From JBQTIY01 sp052387675 (GTDB lineage: Bacteria; Planctomycetota; B15-G4), in assembly GCA_052387675.1 (NCBI GenBank), contig JBQTIY010000005.1:62001-126000 (forward strand): a DNA stretch of 64,000 nt, read 5' to 3'. Numbering within the stretch: the stretch's first letter is position 1; every line of letters begins with the position of its first letter. Both the position numbers and the translations under genes were made by a program. Below the pieces are notes generated by a model that was not told the DNA's origin, did not search any database, and was given only the letters and a program-made list of their open reading frames with translations. Below are positions 25,060 to 33,845 of this stretch, one piece after another.

Positions 25060-26694
25060 TCAGATCACGGCCGGCGGGCGGTAGCGGCCGAAGACGCTCT
25101 CAAGCTGCGTGCAGATTTCGCCCACCGTCGCGCCGGCCTCGATCGCCTCGACCAAGGCAGGCATGAGGTTCTCGTTGGTCTGCGCACCCTGCACGAGCCG
25201 CTTGAGCACCGTGGCACACCGCGCAGCCCCGTTGCCCGCGGCTCGCGTTTCGCGCCAACGCCGCAGTTGCTCGGTGCGACGCGCACCGGCCGCAGCATCT
25301 AGGAGCAGAGCCGCGACCGGCGGCTCATCCGGCAGCGTGTGGCAGTTCACGCCCACGATGCGGCGCGCGCCGCTCTCCACCGCGCGCTGGTGCTCATAGG
25401 CCGCGCGATGGATCTGCTGCTGCTGCCAGCCCTGTTCCACGGCCGCCAGCGCCCCGCCGCGCCGATCGATCTCGGCCAAGAGCACGCGTGCCTCGGCCTC
25501 GAGCTGGTCGGTAAGCGCCTCAATGAAGGGCGCGCCGCCCAAGGGATCGATGACCTGCGTCACGCCGCTCTCTTCGGCCAACACCTGCTGCGTGCGCAGC
25601 GCCAGCAGCGCGGCCTCCTGCGTGGGCAGGCCCAGCGCCTCATCGCGGCTGTTGGTGTGCAGCGATTGCGTGCCGCCCAGCACGGCCGAGAGCGCCTGCA
25701 GCGTGACGCGCACGACGTTGACCTCCGGCTGGCGGCTGGTGAGCGTGCTGCCGGCCGTCTGCGTATGAAAGCGCAGCCGCAGGGCCTCGGGCTTGCTGGC
25801 CCCGAAGCGCTCGCGCAGCAGGCTGGCCCACAGCCGCCGCGCCGCGCGGAACTTGCAGGCTTCCTCAAAGAAGTCGCTGTGCGCATTGAAGAAGAAGGAG
25901 AGCTGCCCGGCAAAATCATCCACGGCCAGCCCGCGCGCCGCCGCCGCCCGCACGTACTCCAGGCCGTTGGCCAGAGTGAAGGCCAGTTCCTGCGGCGCGG
26001 TGCAGCCCGCCTCTCGCATGTGGTAGCCGCTGATCGAAATGGGATTGAAGCGCGGCAGTTCGGCGTGGCAGTGCGCGATCACGTCGGTGACGAGGCGCAG
26101 CGAGGGCGCCGGCGGAAAGCGATACGTGCCGCGCGCGATGTATTCCTTGAGCAGGTCATTCTGCAGCGTGCCGCGCAGCGCGCCGGGCGCCACGCCCTGC
26201 TTCCGCGCAGTGGCAATGAGCATGGCCAGCAGGATCGGCGCGGTCGAGTTGATGGTCATCGAGATCGAGACCTGATCGAGGCGGATGCCCTCGAAGAGGC
26301 GCTCGAAGTCGGCCAGCGTGGCGATCGACACACCCACCTTGCCGACCTCGCCCTGTGCCAGCGGCGCATCGGGGTCGTAGCCCATCTGGGTCGGCAGATC
26401 GAAGGCCACCGAGAGCCCGGTCTGCCCGCGCTCCAGCAGGTAGCGGAAACGCGCGTTGGTTTCTTCTGCGGTGGAGAAGCCGCTGTACTGCCGCATGGTC
26501 CAAGGCCGCCCGCGGTACATGCTCGCGTACGGGCCGCGGGTGAAGGGAAACTCGCCCGGCAGGCCGAGGCGTGCCGTGAGTGCGGCGGCCGCAGCGCCGC
26601 TGAGCGGTTGGTAAACCGGCTCTAGTGGCAGACCCGAGGCGGTCTGACCACGGGGCTCGTCGCGCGGCGTTCCCGCTGCGCCGCCCGCGCTCAT
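25060..26694 (-). CDS. Methylmalonyl-CoA mutase, substrate-binding (large/alpha) chain without B12 domain
   Basis: A 544-residue TIM-barrel chain of the methylmalonyl-CoA mutase family. RPWTMRQYSGFSTAEETN, GLSVAFDLPTQMGYDPD, SISMTINSTAP, GTLQNDLLKEYIARGTYRFPP, SISGYHMREAGC and QTAGSTLTSRQPEVNVVR are typical. The protein ends where full-length mutases would continue into the DxHxxG cobalamin-binding domain, so a separate B12 subunit must exist elsewhere, as in archaeal and Chloroflexus-type enzymes. Related isobutyryl- or ethylmalonyl-CoA mutases cannot be ruled out. Its start overlaps the rluD stop (ATGA). Confidence 0.9.
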   Translation of the reverse strand: MSAGGAAGTPRDEPRGQTASGLPLEPVYQPLSGAAAAALTARLGLPGEFPFTRGPYASMYRGRPWTMRQYSGFSTAEETNARFRYLLERGQTGLSVAFDLPTQMGYDPDAPLAQGEVGKVGVSIATLADFERLFEGIRLDQVSISMTINSTAPILLAMLIATARKQGVAPGALRGTLQNDLLKEYIARGTYRFPPAPSLRLVTDVIAHCHAELPRFNPISISGYHMREAGCTAPQELAFTLANGLEYVRAAAARGLAVDDFAGQLSFFFNAHSDFFEEACKFRAARRLWASLLRERFGASKPEALRLRFHTQTAGSTLTSRQPEVNVVRVTLQALSAVLGGTQSLHTNSRDEALGLPTQEAALLALRTQQVLAEESGVTQVIDPLGGAPFIEALTDQLEAEARVLLAEIDRRGGALAAVEQGWQQQQIHRAAYEHQRAVESGARRIVGVNCHTLPDEPPVAALLLDAAAGARRTEQLRRWRETRAAGNGAARCATVLKRLVQGAQTNENLMPALVEAIEAGATVGEICTQLESVFGRYRPPAVI

Positions 26695-27728
26695 GGCGTG
26701 ACAGCCTCGCTCTCGGCAATCTCGATGAGGTCGGCCATGTCCTGCGGCAGCGGCGCCTCGAAGCTCGCCATCTCTCCGGTGGCAGGGTGCTGCAAAGTGA
26801 TCCGCCGCGCGTGCAGCGCTTGGCGATTCAAAATCGGCAGCCTCAGCTCGAGGCGTCTGCGCTTTGCCAGCCAGCTCCCGTAAGCCGCCTGCGCGTCACG
26901 TCCGTAGGCCGGATCGCGCACCACCGGATAGCCGACGTGCTCTAAGTGCACGCGGATCTGGTGCGTGCGCCCGGTGCGCGGCTGCGCGGTGACCACGGTG
27001 AAGTGCCCCAGGCGGCGCTCGACGGAGTAAAACGTCGAGGCGGGCTGGCCGCCCTCACGCACCACGGCACGCAGGGCGGCGTGATGCGGATGGCCGCCGA
27101 GCGGCAGGTCGATCCAATCGTTGTCGAAGGGCATCTCGCCCCACACCACGGCGGTGTACTCCTTAGTCACGACCTTGCGCTTGAACTGGTCAACCAATGA
27201 ACGAGCGGCGTCGTTGGTGCGCGCCACGACCATGACGCCGGTCGTCTCGCGATCGAGACGGTGCACGATGCCCGGCCGATCGGCGCGGCCTACGGCGGCC
27301 AGCTCCGGAAAATGGTGCAAAAGTCCATTCACCAGCGTGCCGGTACGAGCCCCCGTGCCGGGGTGGACGACCAGCCCTGCCGGCTTGTTCACAACAATCA
27401 ACGAGTCGTCCACATGCACGAGATCGAGATCCATCGGCCCGGGGCTAGGCAGGCTCTCGGCGGCCTGGAGAATCTCGCCCTCCACAAGCTGGCCTGGGTT
27501 CACGCGATAGGAAACCCGCACCGGCGCCCCGTCCACGGTGATGGTGCCCTGCTCAATGAGCGCCGCGAGGTAGGACCGCGACCAAGCCGGCGCGAGCAAG
27601 CGCCCCAGGAGCCGGTCGAGGCGGGCGCCACCCTCGGTACCAGGTATGACGAGGTGCAGATGGCCTTCGGCATTCACCGCTGCGACAGCCGCGGGATCCG
27701 GCGGTCCGGGCTGGGCGAGGGGGTCCAT
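26691..27728 (-). CDS. rluD: RluA/RluD-family 23S rRNA pseudouridine synthase
   Basis: A 345-residue protein. An S4 RNA-binding domain (ARLDRLLGRLLAPAWSRSYLAALIEQGTI) precedes the synthase domain with VVNKPAGLVVHPG and the catalytic motif GIVHRLDRETTGVMVVAR, where the Asp in RLD attacks the uridine. QPRTGRTHQIRVHLEHVGYPVVRDPAYG near the end is diagnostic. ATG 27728 is used; a TTG three codons upstream is possible. It heads the operon with the mutase, epimerase and PRC-barrel genes through ATGA overlap. RluD modifies helix 69 of the large subunit rRNA in E. coli; the exact target here is inferred. Confidence 0.92.
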   Translation of the reverse strand: MDPLAQPGPPDPAAVAAVNAEGHLHLVIPGTEGGARLDRLLGRLLAPAWSRSYLAALIEQGTITVDGAPVRVSYRVNPGQLVEGEILQAAESLPSPGPMDLDLVHVDDSLIVVNKPAGLVVHPGTGARTGTLVNGLLHHFPELAAVGRADRPGIVHRLDRETTGVMVVARTNDAARSLVDQFKRKVVTKEYTAVVWGEMPFDNDWIDLPLGGHPHHAALRAVVREGGQPASTFYSVERRLGHFTVVTAQPRTGRTHQIRVHLEHVGYPVVRDPAYGRDAQAAYGSWLAKRRRLELRLPILNRQALHARRITLQHPATGEMASFEAPLPQDMADLIEIAESEAVTP

Positions 27729-27738
27729 GGCGCACAAC

Positions 27739-27766
27739 TTGACAGGAATAGCCCCTCTGTTACAGT
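27739..27766 (+). promoter_or_regulatory. Sigma-70-like promoter for the SUMF1-like gene
   Basis: A perfect -35 TTGACA (27739-27744) is followed after 16 bp by TACAGT (27761-27766, four of six consensus positions). It would give a leader of about 130 bases before GTG 27904. It lies within 15 bases of the rluD start on the other strand. Confidence 0.5.
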
Positions 27767-27903
27767 CCCGCCGCCGCTAAGCTAATTGGCGAGCCCGAAT
27801 TCTCAGCGGTGACCGGGGCCGAACCCTCGATCGCCACTTTCGTGAAGGCCCAATTCGGCGGCAGCGGCCTCGCTGTTCGCACACCGAGGAGCAGCAGGCA
27901 CTC

Positions 27904-29625
27904 GTGATTTTCACACCACAGGCAGCGCTTGCCGCTCTGCTCCTCTCGCCTGCCACCCTGCAGTTCGCCGTCCTGCAGAATCCCGATCCGGCGACCGCGG
28001 CTGCCAAGGTGCCCGCCGCCAGCGACGTGCGCCACTTCCTGCGCCATACCTCCGGCGGACCCGTCACGACGCCTCCGCAGGGCATGGTGCTGATCCCCGG
28101 CGGCTCGGTGCTCCTGGGCACGGCCGTTGAGCGGATCGAATCGCTGGGCCAGAACGACCCGATCCAGATCATATCGGTGCTGGCCGAGACCCCCCGCCGC
28201 ACCGTTTCGGTGAACGACTTCCTGATCGACATCACCGAAGTCACGAACCTGCAGTGGAAGGTCTATCTCGACGAGACCGGCCGAAAGCCCTCCGCCACCC
28301 TGCTCGAGTTCAACTGGCCCGATGGAGCGATTCCGAAGGGACTCGAGAATCACCCCATCACCAACGTGAACATCCCCGAGATCCGGGACTTCCTGGTGTG
28401 GTGCGGCAAGCGCCTGCCCACCGAAGATGAGTGGACGCGCGCCGCCCGCGGCAACGATGACCGCGAGTTCCCCTGGGGCAGCAAGTGGGACGACAAGCTC
28501 TGCCGCTCCGGCATGGATGCGACGCAGCATGCCGTGGCGGTGGGCAGCTATCCCGGCGGAGCGAGCCCCTTTGGCGTCCTCGACATGGCCGGCAACGTGC
28601 TCGAGTTCGTGGACAGCGGCTTTGCGGCCTATCCGGGCTTCCAGTCCTACACCTTTAAGCGCGGCAAGAAGACCCAGCAGCTCACGCCGCCGTTCAATAG
28701 CTCGCTCAAGGTCATCAAGGGCGGCGCCTACACCGCGGTGCGTAACTTCAACCGGATCGATGGCCGCACCGGCCTCGGCGCCTCTGAGAGCGACGAGGCC
28801 GTGGGCTTCCGCGCCGCGCGCTCAGCCAAGGCCGGACTCGATTCCATTCGGCACGCCCTGCGCCGGCTCCAGCCGCCGCTGTTGGCCAAAGTCGGCATCG
28901 ACGAACAGGATGTCTTCGGCCGCGAGGACATTGGCTACGACGAGAAGCGTGGCGTGATCACCGGATTCCGCCATCTCGCCTTTGCGCACCGCGCACCCGA
29001 GCGTGGGCCGCTCATGTCCAAGTTGCGCGGAACGTCCGTGGACGAACCAGTCGCGCTGGGCGTGCTCTCAACGAGCGAACCCTTGGTCATGCACGACATG
29101 CCCAAGGTCAACGGAGCCAATGCCGTGGCGCTGCCGCCCGGCGAGTACTTGCTCGCTTTCAAGGGCGAAGGCGAATCCAAGGCCCACAAAGAGAAGCGCC
29201 GTCTCGAGAAGAAGAACGGCTCCGGAAAGGGCAAGGACAAGGATGACGACGGCGCGCCAGCGGCCGAGCCCGGCGCCGCCGCGGGCGGGGCGGCGGCTTC
29301 TGGCCCCGCAAGTGGCGACGCCTCGGCACCGGGCCGTACGGCAGGCGCTGCGGCGCCGTGGCCGGGCGTGCTCTCCGTACACGACATCGAAGAAGACCTG
29401 GAGTTCCCCCAGGACCAAGACTTGATCCTCTTCTTCAACGCCAACAACGTCGTCGTGGGCTGGAGCGCGATGCTGCCGGTCGTCGAAACCGACCTTGCGC
29501 CGATCGAAGAGGTTGGTTCCGAAAGCAACCGCATCTGGGACGTGAAGTTCTCGCTGGACCAAGTGGCAGGCAAGCGCGGACCGCGCTTCCACCTGCGCTT
29601 CGAGCTGGCGGGCGACGGCATCTGA
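27904..29625 (+). CDS. Secreted SUMF1/FGE-like fold protein, lacking the active-site cysteines
   Basis: A 573-residue protein starting at GTG with GGAG upstream and a short signal-like N-terminus. Residues about 60-315 match the formylglycine-generating-enzyme-sulfatase fold: MVLIPGGSVLLGT, VSVNDFLIDITEVTNLQWKVYL, LPTEDEWTRAARG, PFGVLDMAGNVLEFV, VIKGGAYTAVRNFNR and AVGFRAAR. True FGEs have two Cys in the GGSW...C region; none are present here, so Cys oxidation is unlikely. The remaining part has a Lys- and Ala/Gly/Pro-rich linker (about 430-480) and a beta-rich tail. Structural or sugar-binding roles are typical of such paralogs. Confidence 0.82.
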   Translation: MIFTPQAALAALLLSPATLQFAVLQNPDPATAAAKVPAASDVRHFLRHTSGGPVTTPPQGMVLIPGGSVLLGTAVERIESLGQNDPIQIISVLAETPRRTVSVNDFLIDITEVTNLQWKVYLDETGRKPSATLLEFNWPDGAIPKGLENHPITNVNIPEIRDFLVWCGKRLPTEDEWTRAARGNDDREFPWGSKWDDKLCRSGMDATQHAVAVGSYPGGASPFGVLDMAGNVLEFVDSGFAAYPGFQSYTFKRGKKTQQLTPPFNSSLKVIKGGAYTAVRNFNRIDGRTGLGASESDEAVGFRAARSAKAGLDSIRHALRRLQPPLLAKVGIDEQDVFGREDIGYDEKRGVITGFRHLAFAHRAPERGPLMSKLRGTSVDEPVALGVLSTSEPLVMHDMPKVNGANAVALPPGEYLLAFKGEGESKAHKEKRRLEKKNGSGKGKDKDDDGAPAAEPGAAAGGAAASGPASGDASAPGRTAGAAAPWPGVLSVHDIEEDLEFPQDQDLILFFNANNVVVGWSAMLPVVETDLAPIEEVGSESNRIWDVKFSLDQVAGKRGPRFHLRFELAGDGI

Positions 29626-29644
29626 GCCGCAGCCGGCCGGCGCC

Positions 29645-32458
29645 TCAGCCGGCCAGCGCGGTCAGCAGTCCCTGCAGGCGCTGCTTCTCGCCGGCGAGTT
29701 CCGCCAGGCGCGCGCGCTCCTTGGCCACCAAGTCGGCCGGGGCCCGTGCGACGAACTGCTCATTGCTCAGCTTGGCCCCTAGCGCTTCGAGCTGACGCTC
29801 CACCTTTTCGAGGCTGCGCAGCAGGTCGCGCCGCTGGGCCTCCCGGTCGACGAGCCCATCCAGATCGAGCAGGACTTCCACGCCCTCGCTCAGGTCCACG
29901 GCGGCGCCTGTCGGCCGCGTCGGCACCGTGCCGAAGTCCAGGCTCTCCACGAAGCCGAGCCGCCGCACGAGCGCCTCCGCGCGGCGCAGTCCGGCGACCG
30001 CTTCCGCGGAAGGCAGAGCGACCGTCACCTTGGCCGGCTGCCGCTCGGCCACGCCATTCTGCTGGCGCAGTTTGCGCAGCGCGGACACGACGGCCTGCGC
30101 CAGGGCCAGATCGGCCTCGGCCTGCGGATCGCGCACCAGCCCGTGCGCATCAGGCCAGCTCGCGCGCATGAGCACCGCTGGGAGTTCCGCCTCGCTGGCC
30201 TGCCGCAAGCGCTGCCAAACAGCCTCGGTGACGAAGGGCGCCACAGGGTGGAGTAGCAGCAGCGCATCGTGGAGCACGCGGCCCAGCACGGCCGCCGCCA
30301 CCGGATCGGCCGGAGCTGCCGCACCTGCTTCGGATTCGCCTGGCGCTGCGCCGCCGAGCCGCGGCTTGACCGCCTCCACGTACCAGTCGCAGACGTCGTT
30401 CCACACGAAGCGGTAAAGCAGATTGGCGCCGTCGTTGAATTCGTAGCGCTCCCAGGCCGTGCCGACCGCCTCGATGGTGGCGGCTAGGCGCGAGAGGATC
30501 CAGCGGTCCTCCGGCGTCATGCCGGCCGCAGCGCTCGCGCCAGGGCCTGCCGCCGGCAGCGCGGGCAGACGCCCCGCCTTGCCCAGCACGAAGCGGCTGG
30601 CATTCCAGAGCTTGTTCACGAAGTTGCGCCCCATCTCGAACTTCTCGGGAGCGAGTCGTGTGTCTTGGCCTTCCTTGGTGAGCAGGATGAGCGAGAAGCG
30701 CACGGCGTCGGCGCCGTACTGAGCGATCATGTCGAGCGGGTCGATGCCATTGCCCTTGCTCTTGGACATGCGCTGGCCCTGCGCATCGAGCACCGTGGCA
30801 TGCACGTAGCAGGTGGCAAAGGGGCAGCGCTTGTCGACGGGCAGATCGTCGCGGAAGGCGTAGCCGGCCATGACCATGCGCGCGACCCACAGATAGATGA
30901 TCTCGCTCGCCGTCGAGAGGAACTGGGTCGGGTAATAGCGGCGCAGATCGGCCGTGTCGTCCGGCCAGCCCAGCGTGGCCATGGGCCAGAGCCAAGAACT
31001 GGCCCAGGTGTCGAGCACGTCTTCGTCTTGGCGCACAATCGGCTTGCCGGTGCGCGGATGCGGGCTGCCGAGAGCCAGATCCACGCGCGAGGCGATGGGC
31101 GCGCCATCCTCGTCGTACCAGACCGGGATGCGGTGGCCCCACCAGAGCTGACGCGAGATGCACCAGTCGCGCACCTTGGTCAGCCAGTCGAGATAGACCC
31201 GGCTCCAGCGTTCCGGCTTGAAGCGCAGCGCACCGCTCTGCACCGCCTCGATGGCCGGCGCGGCGAGCGGCTGCATCTTCACGAACCACTGCTCGGAGAC
31301 CAGCGGCTCGATGGGGCTCTTGCTGCGGTCGCTCACCGAGAGGTTGTGCTCGATCTCCTCGCTGCGACCGAGCAGGCCGGCGGCCTCGAGCGCAGCCACA
31401 ACCGCAGTGCGCGCCTTCTCGCGCGGCTGACCGGCGAAAGCGCCGGCATGGGCATTGAGCGTGCCGTCCGGATTGAGAATGTTGATGATCGGCAGGCGGA
31501 AGCGCGCGCCGCGCTCGTAGTCGGCCGGGTCGTGTCCCGGCGTGACTTTCACGGCGCCAGTGCCGAACTTGGGCTCGACCGTCTCGTCGGCCACGACCGG
31601 GATCTCGCGCTCGGCCAGAGGCAGGCGCAGCGTGGCGCCCACCAGCGCAGCCCAGCGCACATCATCGGGATGCACGGCCACGCCCGAGTCGCCGAGCAGC
31701 GTCTCGGGGCGCGTCGTCGCCACTTCCACGAAGAGCGGCGTGCCGCGCGTGCCGGGCGGCGAGCCGTCGGCTAGGCGCAGCACCGGGTAGCGCAGCCGGT
31801 AGAGCGTGCTGCGCCGCGGCACGTACTCGATCTCGTCGTCGCTCACCGCGGTCTGCAGCACGCAGTCCCAGTTCACCAGGCGCGCGCCGCGGTAGATGAG
31901 CCCGCGCTCCCAGAGGCGCACGAAGGCCTCGCGCACCGCGCGCGACATTTCCGGATCGAGCGTGAACTTGGTCCGCGACCAGTCGCAGGAGCTGCCCAGC
32001 CGCGCGAACTGCTCAAGGATTCTGTCGCCATGCTCCGTGCGCCAGGCCCATACCTCGCGCAGGAAAGCCTCGCGTCCCATGGCCTGGCGGGTGAGCTTGC
32101 GCTCAGCGAAGAGCTTCTTCTCGACGACCGCCTGCGTGGCGATGCCGGCGTGATCGGTCCCCGGCACCCAGAGAGCGTCTTGCCCGCACAGGCGTCGATG
32201 CCGGATGACAATGTCCTGGATCGTGCCATTGAGGGCGTGACCCATGTGCAGCACGCCCGTCACATTGGGCGGCGGGATCATGATCGTGAAGGGCGGCTTG
32301 CGTGCTTCGCCGGTCGGGCCGTAGCCGCCCGACCCTTCCCAGAGCGCGCGCATCGCGCTCTCCACCTGGGCCGGCTCGTAGCGGCCCGCCATCTCGCCGA
32401 CAGCACTCTGCCCCCCGTTCGAGGCCTCGGCGGGAGTGGATGAGGCGGGCGAACTCAT
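29645..32458 (-). CDS. valS: Valyl-tRNA synthetase
   Basis: A 937-residue class I aminoacyl-tRNA synthetase. It charges tRNA-Val and edits mischarged Thr. The HIGH motif appears as PPPNVTGVLHMGHAL, the KMSKS motif as RMSKSKGNGID, and the editing domain contains VATTRPETLLGDSGVAVHPDD. The end is the tRNA-binding coiled coil (LLRSLEKVERQLEALGAKL). The ATG at 32458 overlaps the apgM stop (ATGA). An Ala-rich N-terminal leader of about 25 residues precedes the conserved start at GRYEPAQVE. Nothing unusual in the active site is visible. Confidence 0.97.
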   Translation of the reverse strand: MSSPASSTPAEASNGGQSAVGEMAGRYEPAQVESAMRALWEGSGGYGPTGEARKPPFTIMIPPPNVTGVLHMGHALNGTIQDIVIRHRRLCGQDALWVPGTDHAGIATQAVVEKKLFAERKLTRQAMGREAFLREVWAWRTEHGDRILEQFARLGSSCDWSRTKFTLDPEMSRAVREAFVRLWERGLIYRGARLVNWDCVLQTAVSDDEIEYVPRRSTLYRLRYPVLRLADGSPPGTRGTPLFVEVATTRPETLLGDSGVAVHPDDVRWAALVGATLRLPLAEREIPVVADETVEPKFGTGAVKVTPGHDPADYERGARFRLPIINILNPDGTLNAHAGAFAGQPREKARTAVVAALEAAGLLGRSEEIEHNLSVSDRSKSPIEPLVSEQWFVKMQPLAAPAIEAVQSGALRFKPERWSRVYLDWLTKVRDWCISRQLWWGHRIPVWYDEDGAPIASRVDLALGSPHPRTGKPIVRQDEDVLDTWASSWLWPMATLGWPDDTADLRRYYPTQFLSTASEIIYLWVARMVMAGYAFRDDLPVDKRCPFATCYVHATVLDAQGQRMSKSKGNGIDPLDMIAQYGADAVRFSLILLTKEGQDTRLAPEKFEMGRNFVNKLWNASRFVLGKAGRLPALPAAGPGASAAAGMTPEDRWILSRLAATIEAVGTAWERYEFNDGANLLYRFVWNDVCDWYVEAVKPRLGGAAPGESEAGAAAPADPVAAAVLGRVLHDALLLLHPVAPFVTEAVWQRLRQASEAELPAVLMRASWPDAHGLVRDPQAEADLALAQAVVSALRKLRQQNGVAERQPAKVTVALPSAEAVAGLRRAEALVRRLGFVESLDFGTVPTRPTGAAVDLSEGVEVLLDLDGLVDREAQRRDLLRSLEKVERQLEALGAKLSNEQFVARAPADLVAKERARLAELAGEKQRLQGLLTALAG

Positions 32459-33819
32459 GCGTTCTGATCTCCGAAGGCCTCGCCGAAGTTCAGCTCGGCC
32501 GCCTCGGCAGCGGTCAGTGCTGCGGCGGCCGGTTCGGTGGCAGCCAGTTGGCCGGAGACGGCCGGACGCGGCCCTGGCAGGGCCCCGCGCAGTGCGAACT
32601 CCAACAAGGCATGCCCCTCCTCGATGCACAGCTCGCCGGCGGCGGCGTCTCGCTCCACGAAGCGCGCCGGTCGCGCCGCACGCAACCCCGGCCCCCACAG
32701 ACCGAACGGCACCAGCGACTCATCTGGCTCGCTGCGGCGGGACATCGGAAGGTTCTGCGGCAGACTCGGGGGCAAGCTCGGCGCAGCGTGCGTCGGCGTG
32801 GCGTGGTCACTGGTCACGAGCAAGCGCACATCCTCGCGGCGGGAGAGCACGTCGAGCAGAGGGTTCAGCACGAAGCGGTCGATCTCCTCGATGACACGCA
32901 CCTTGAGGCGCGCATCGGTGGCATGGCTGGCCTCGTTGGCCGCTGAAAGGTGGAGCAGGACCACATCGTGCTGTTCAAGCGCCGCCAGCGCCGCCTGAAG
33001 TTTGGCAGCGAAAGGAGTGTCGTGCTGTCCCGTAGCGCCGGGCACCTGCGGCACCGTGGCGCCCACGGCCAGCCCCAGCCCTCGCACGAGCGGCACGGCC
33101 GCCACCACGGCCAGCCTCAGTCCAGTGCGCAGGAAAAAGGGCTCGAGTTCGGGCGCGCCGCCCGCGCCCCAGGGCCAAATCCGGTCGGCCGGATTCTCAC
33201 CGAGGTCCACACGCACGCGATTCACATCGTGAGCCATGAGCACGCGCGTCGCGCGCTCCAGCAAGTCCAGGAGCTCAGGCGACTGCGGCCCCGTGGGCAG
33301 ATGCGACGCGACGTTCTGACCGAGTGCTTCCTGCGGCGGCTCGGTCTGCACCGACCAATCGCGCGCACCGCGCACAACGAGCACGTTGCGGTAGCCGAGC
33401 CCGGCGTGAAAGGAATCGCGCTCATTGCCCAGCGCCGCCTGGAGTGCCTCGATGAGCAGCCGGGCCTCCACGGCGCCGATGTGTCCGGCGCTGAAGTCCA
33501 CCAGCCGGCCCCGAAAGGTGGAGACGAAGTTGATGCGGAAGGCTAGGTCAGCGGGGCCGAGCTCGATGCCCAAGGCCAGCGCCTCCAGGCCGCCGCGGCT
33601 GACCGAGACGCTGCGCGGGTCGTAACCGAGCACGGAGAGCACGGCGTTCTCGCTGCCCTGCCGCCAGCCCTGCGGCACTTGGCGCACGCGCCCGATGCGC
33701 GCCGCGCGCGCGAAGCGATCGAAGCCGGGCGTGTGCGCGGCTTCGAGCGGAGTGCGGCCCTCGAGCGCCGGCAAGGCGCGGTCGGCGATGCCGGTCGGCA
33801 GAAGGATGAAGGTCTTCAT
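32455..33819 (-). CDS. apgM: ApgM-like 2,3-bisphosphoglycerate-independent phosphoglycerate mutase (altered metal ligands)
   Basis: A 454-residue alkaline-phosphatase-superfamily protein of the archaeal-type mutase group. Such enzymes interconvert 3- and 2-phosphoglycerate through a phosphoserine. The nucleophile region is GSENAVLSVLGYDP. HLSAANEASH replaces the usual HxxxTDExxH, so a metal-binding Asp is Asn. The second metal region retains SDHATP, but the later His-containing block reads SEPDESLVPF. It may be active with altered metal preference or a paralog with another function. ATG 33819 (MKTFILLPTG) is chosen as the conserved N-terminus. valS is coupled downstream; the RmlD-like gene is 26 bases upstream. 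Confidence 0.8.
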   Translation of the reverse strand: MKTFILLPTGIADRALPALEGRTPLEAAHTPGFDRFARAARIGRVRQVPQGWRQGSENAVLSVLGYDPRSVSVSRGGLEALALGIELGPADLAFRINFVSTFRGRLVDFSAGHIGAVEARLLIEALQAALGNERDSFHAGLGYRNVLVVRGARDWSVQTEPPQEALGQNVASHLPTGPQSPELLDLLERATRVLMAHDVNRVRVDLGENPADRIWPWGAGGAPELEPFFLRTGLRLAVVAAVPLVRGLGLAVGATVPQVPGATGQHDTPFAAKLQAALAALEQHDVVLLHLSAANEASHATDARLKVRVIEEIDRFVLNPLLDVLSRREDVRLLVTSDHATPTHAAPSLPPSLPQNLPMSRRSEPDESLVPFGLWGPGLRAARPARFVERDAAAGELCIEEGHALLEFALRGALPGPRPAVSGQLAATEPAAAALTAAEAAELNFGEAFGDQNA

Positions 33820-33845
33820 GAGCTGAGCCCCGCGGAGGGGCATTA

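Noticed and set aside
29240..29350. Gly/Ala-rich segment in the SUMF1-like gene as an inserted element
   Set aside because: It keeps the reading frame, has the same codon composition and reads as a linker.
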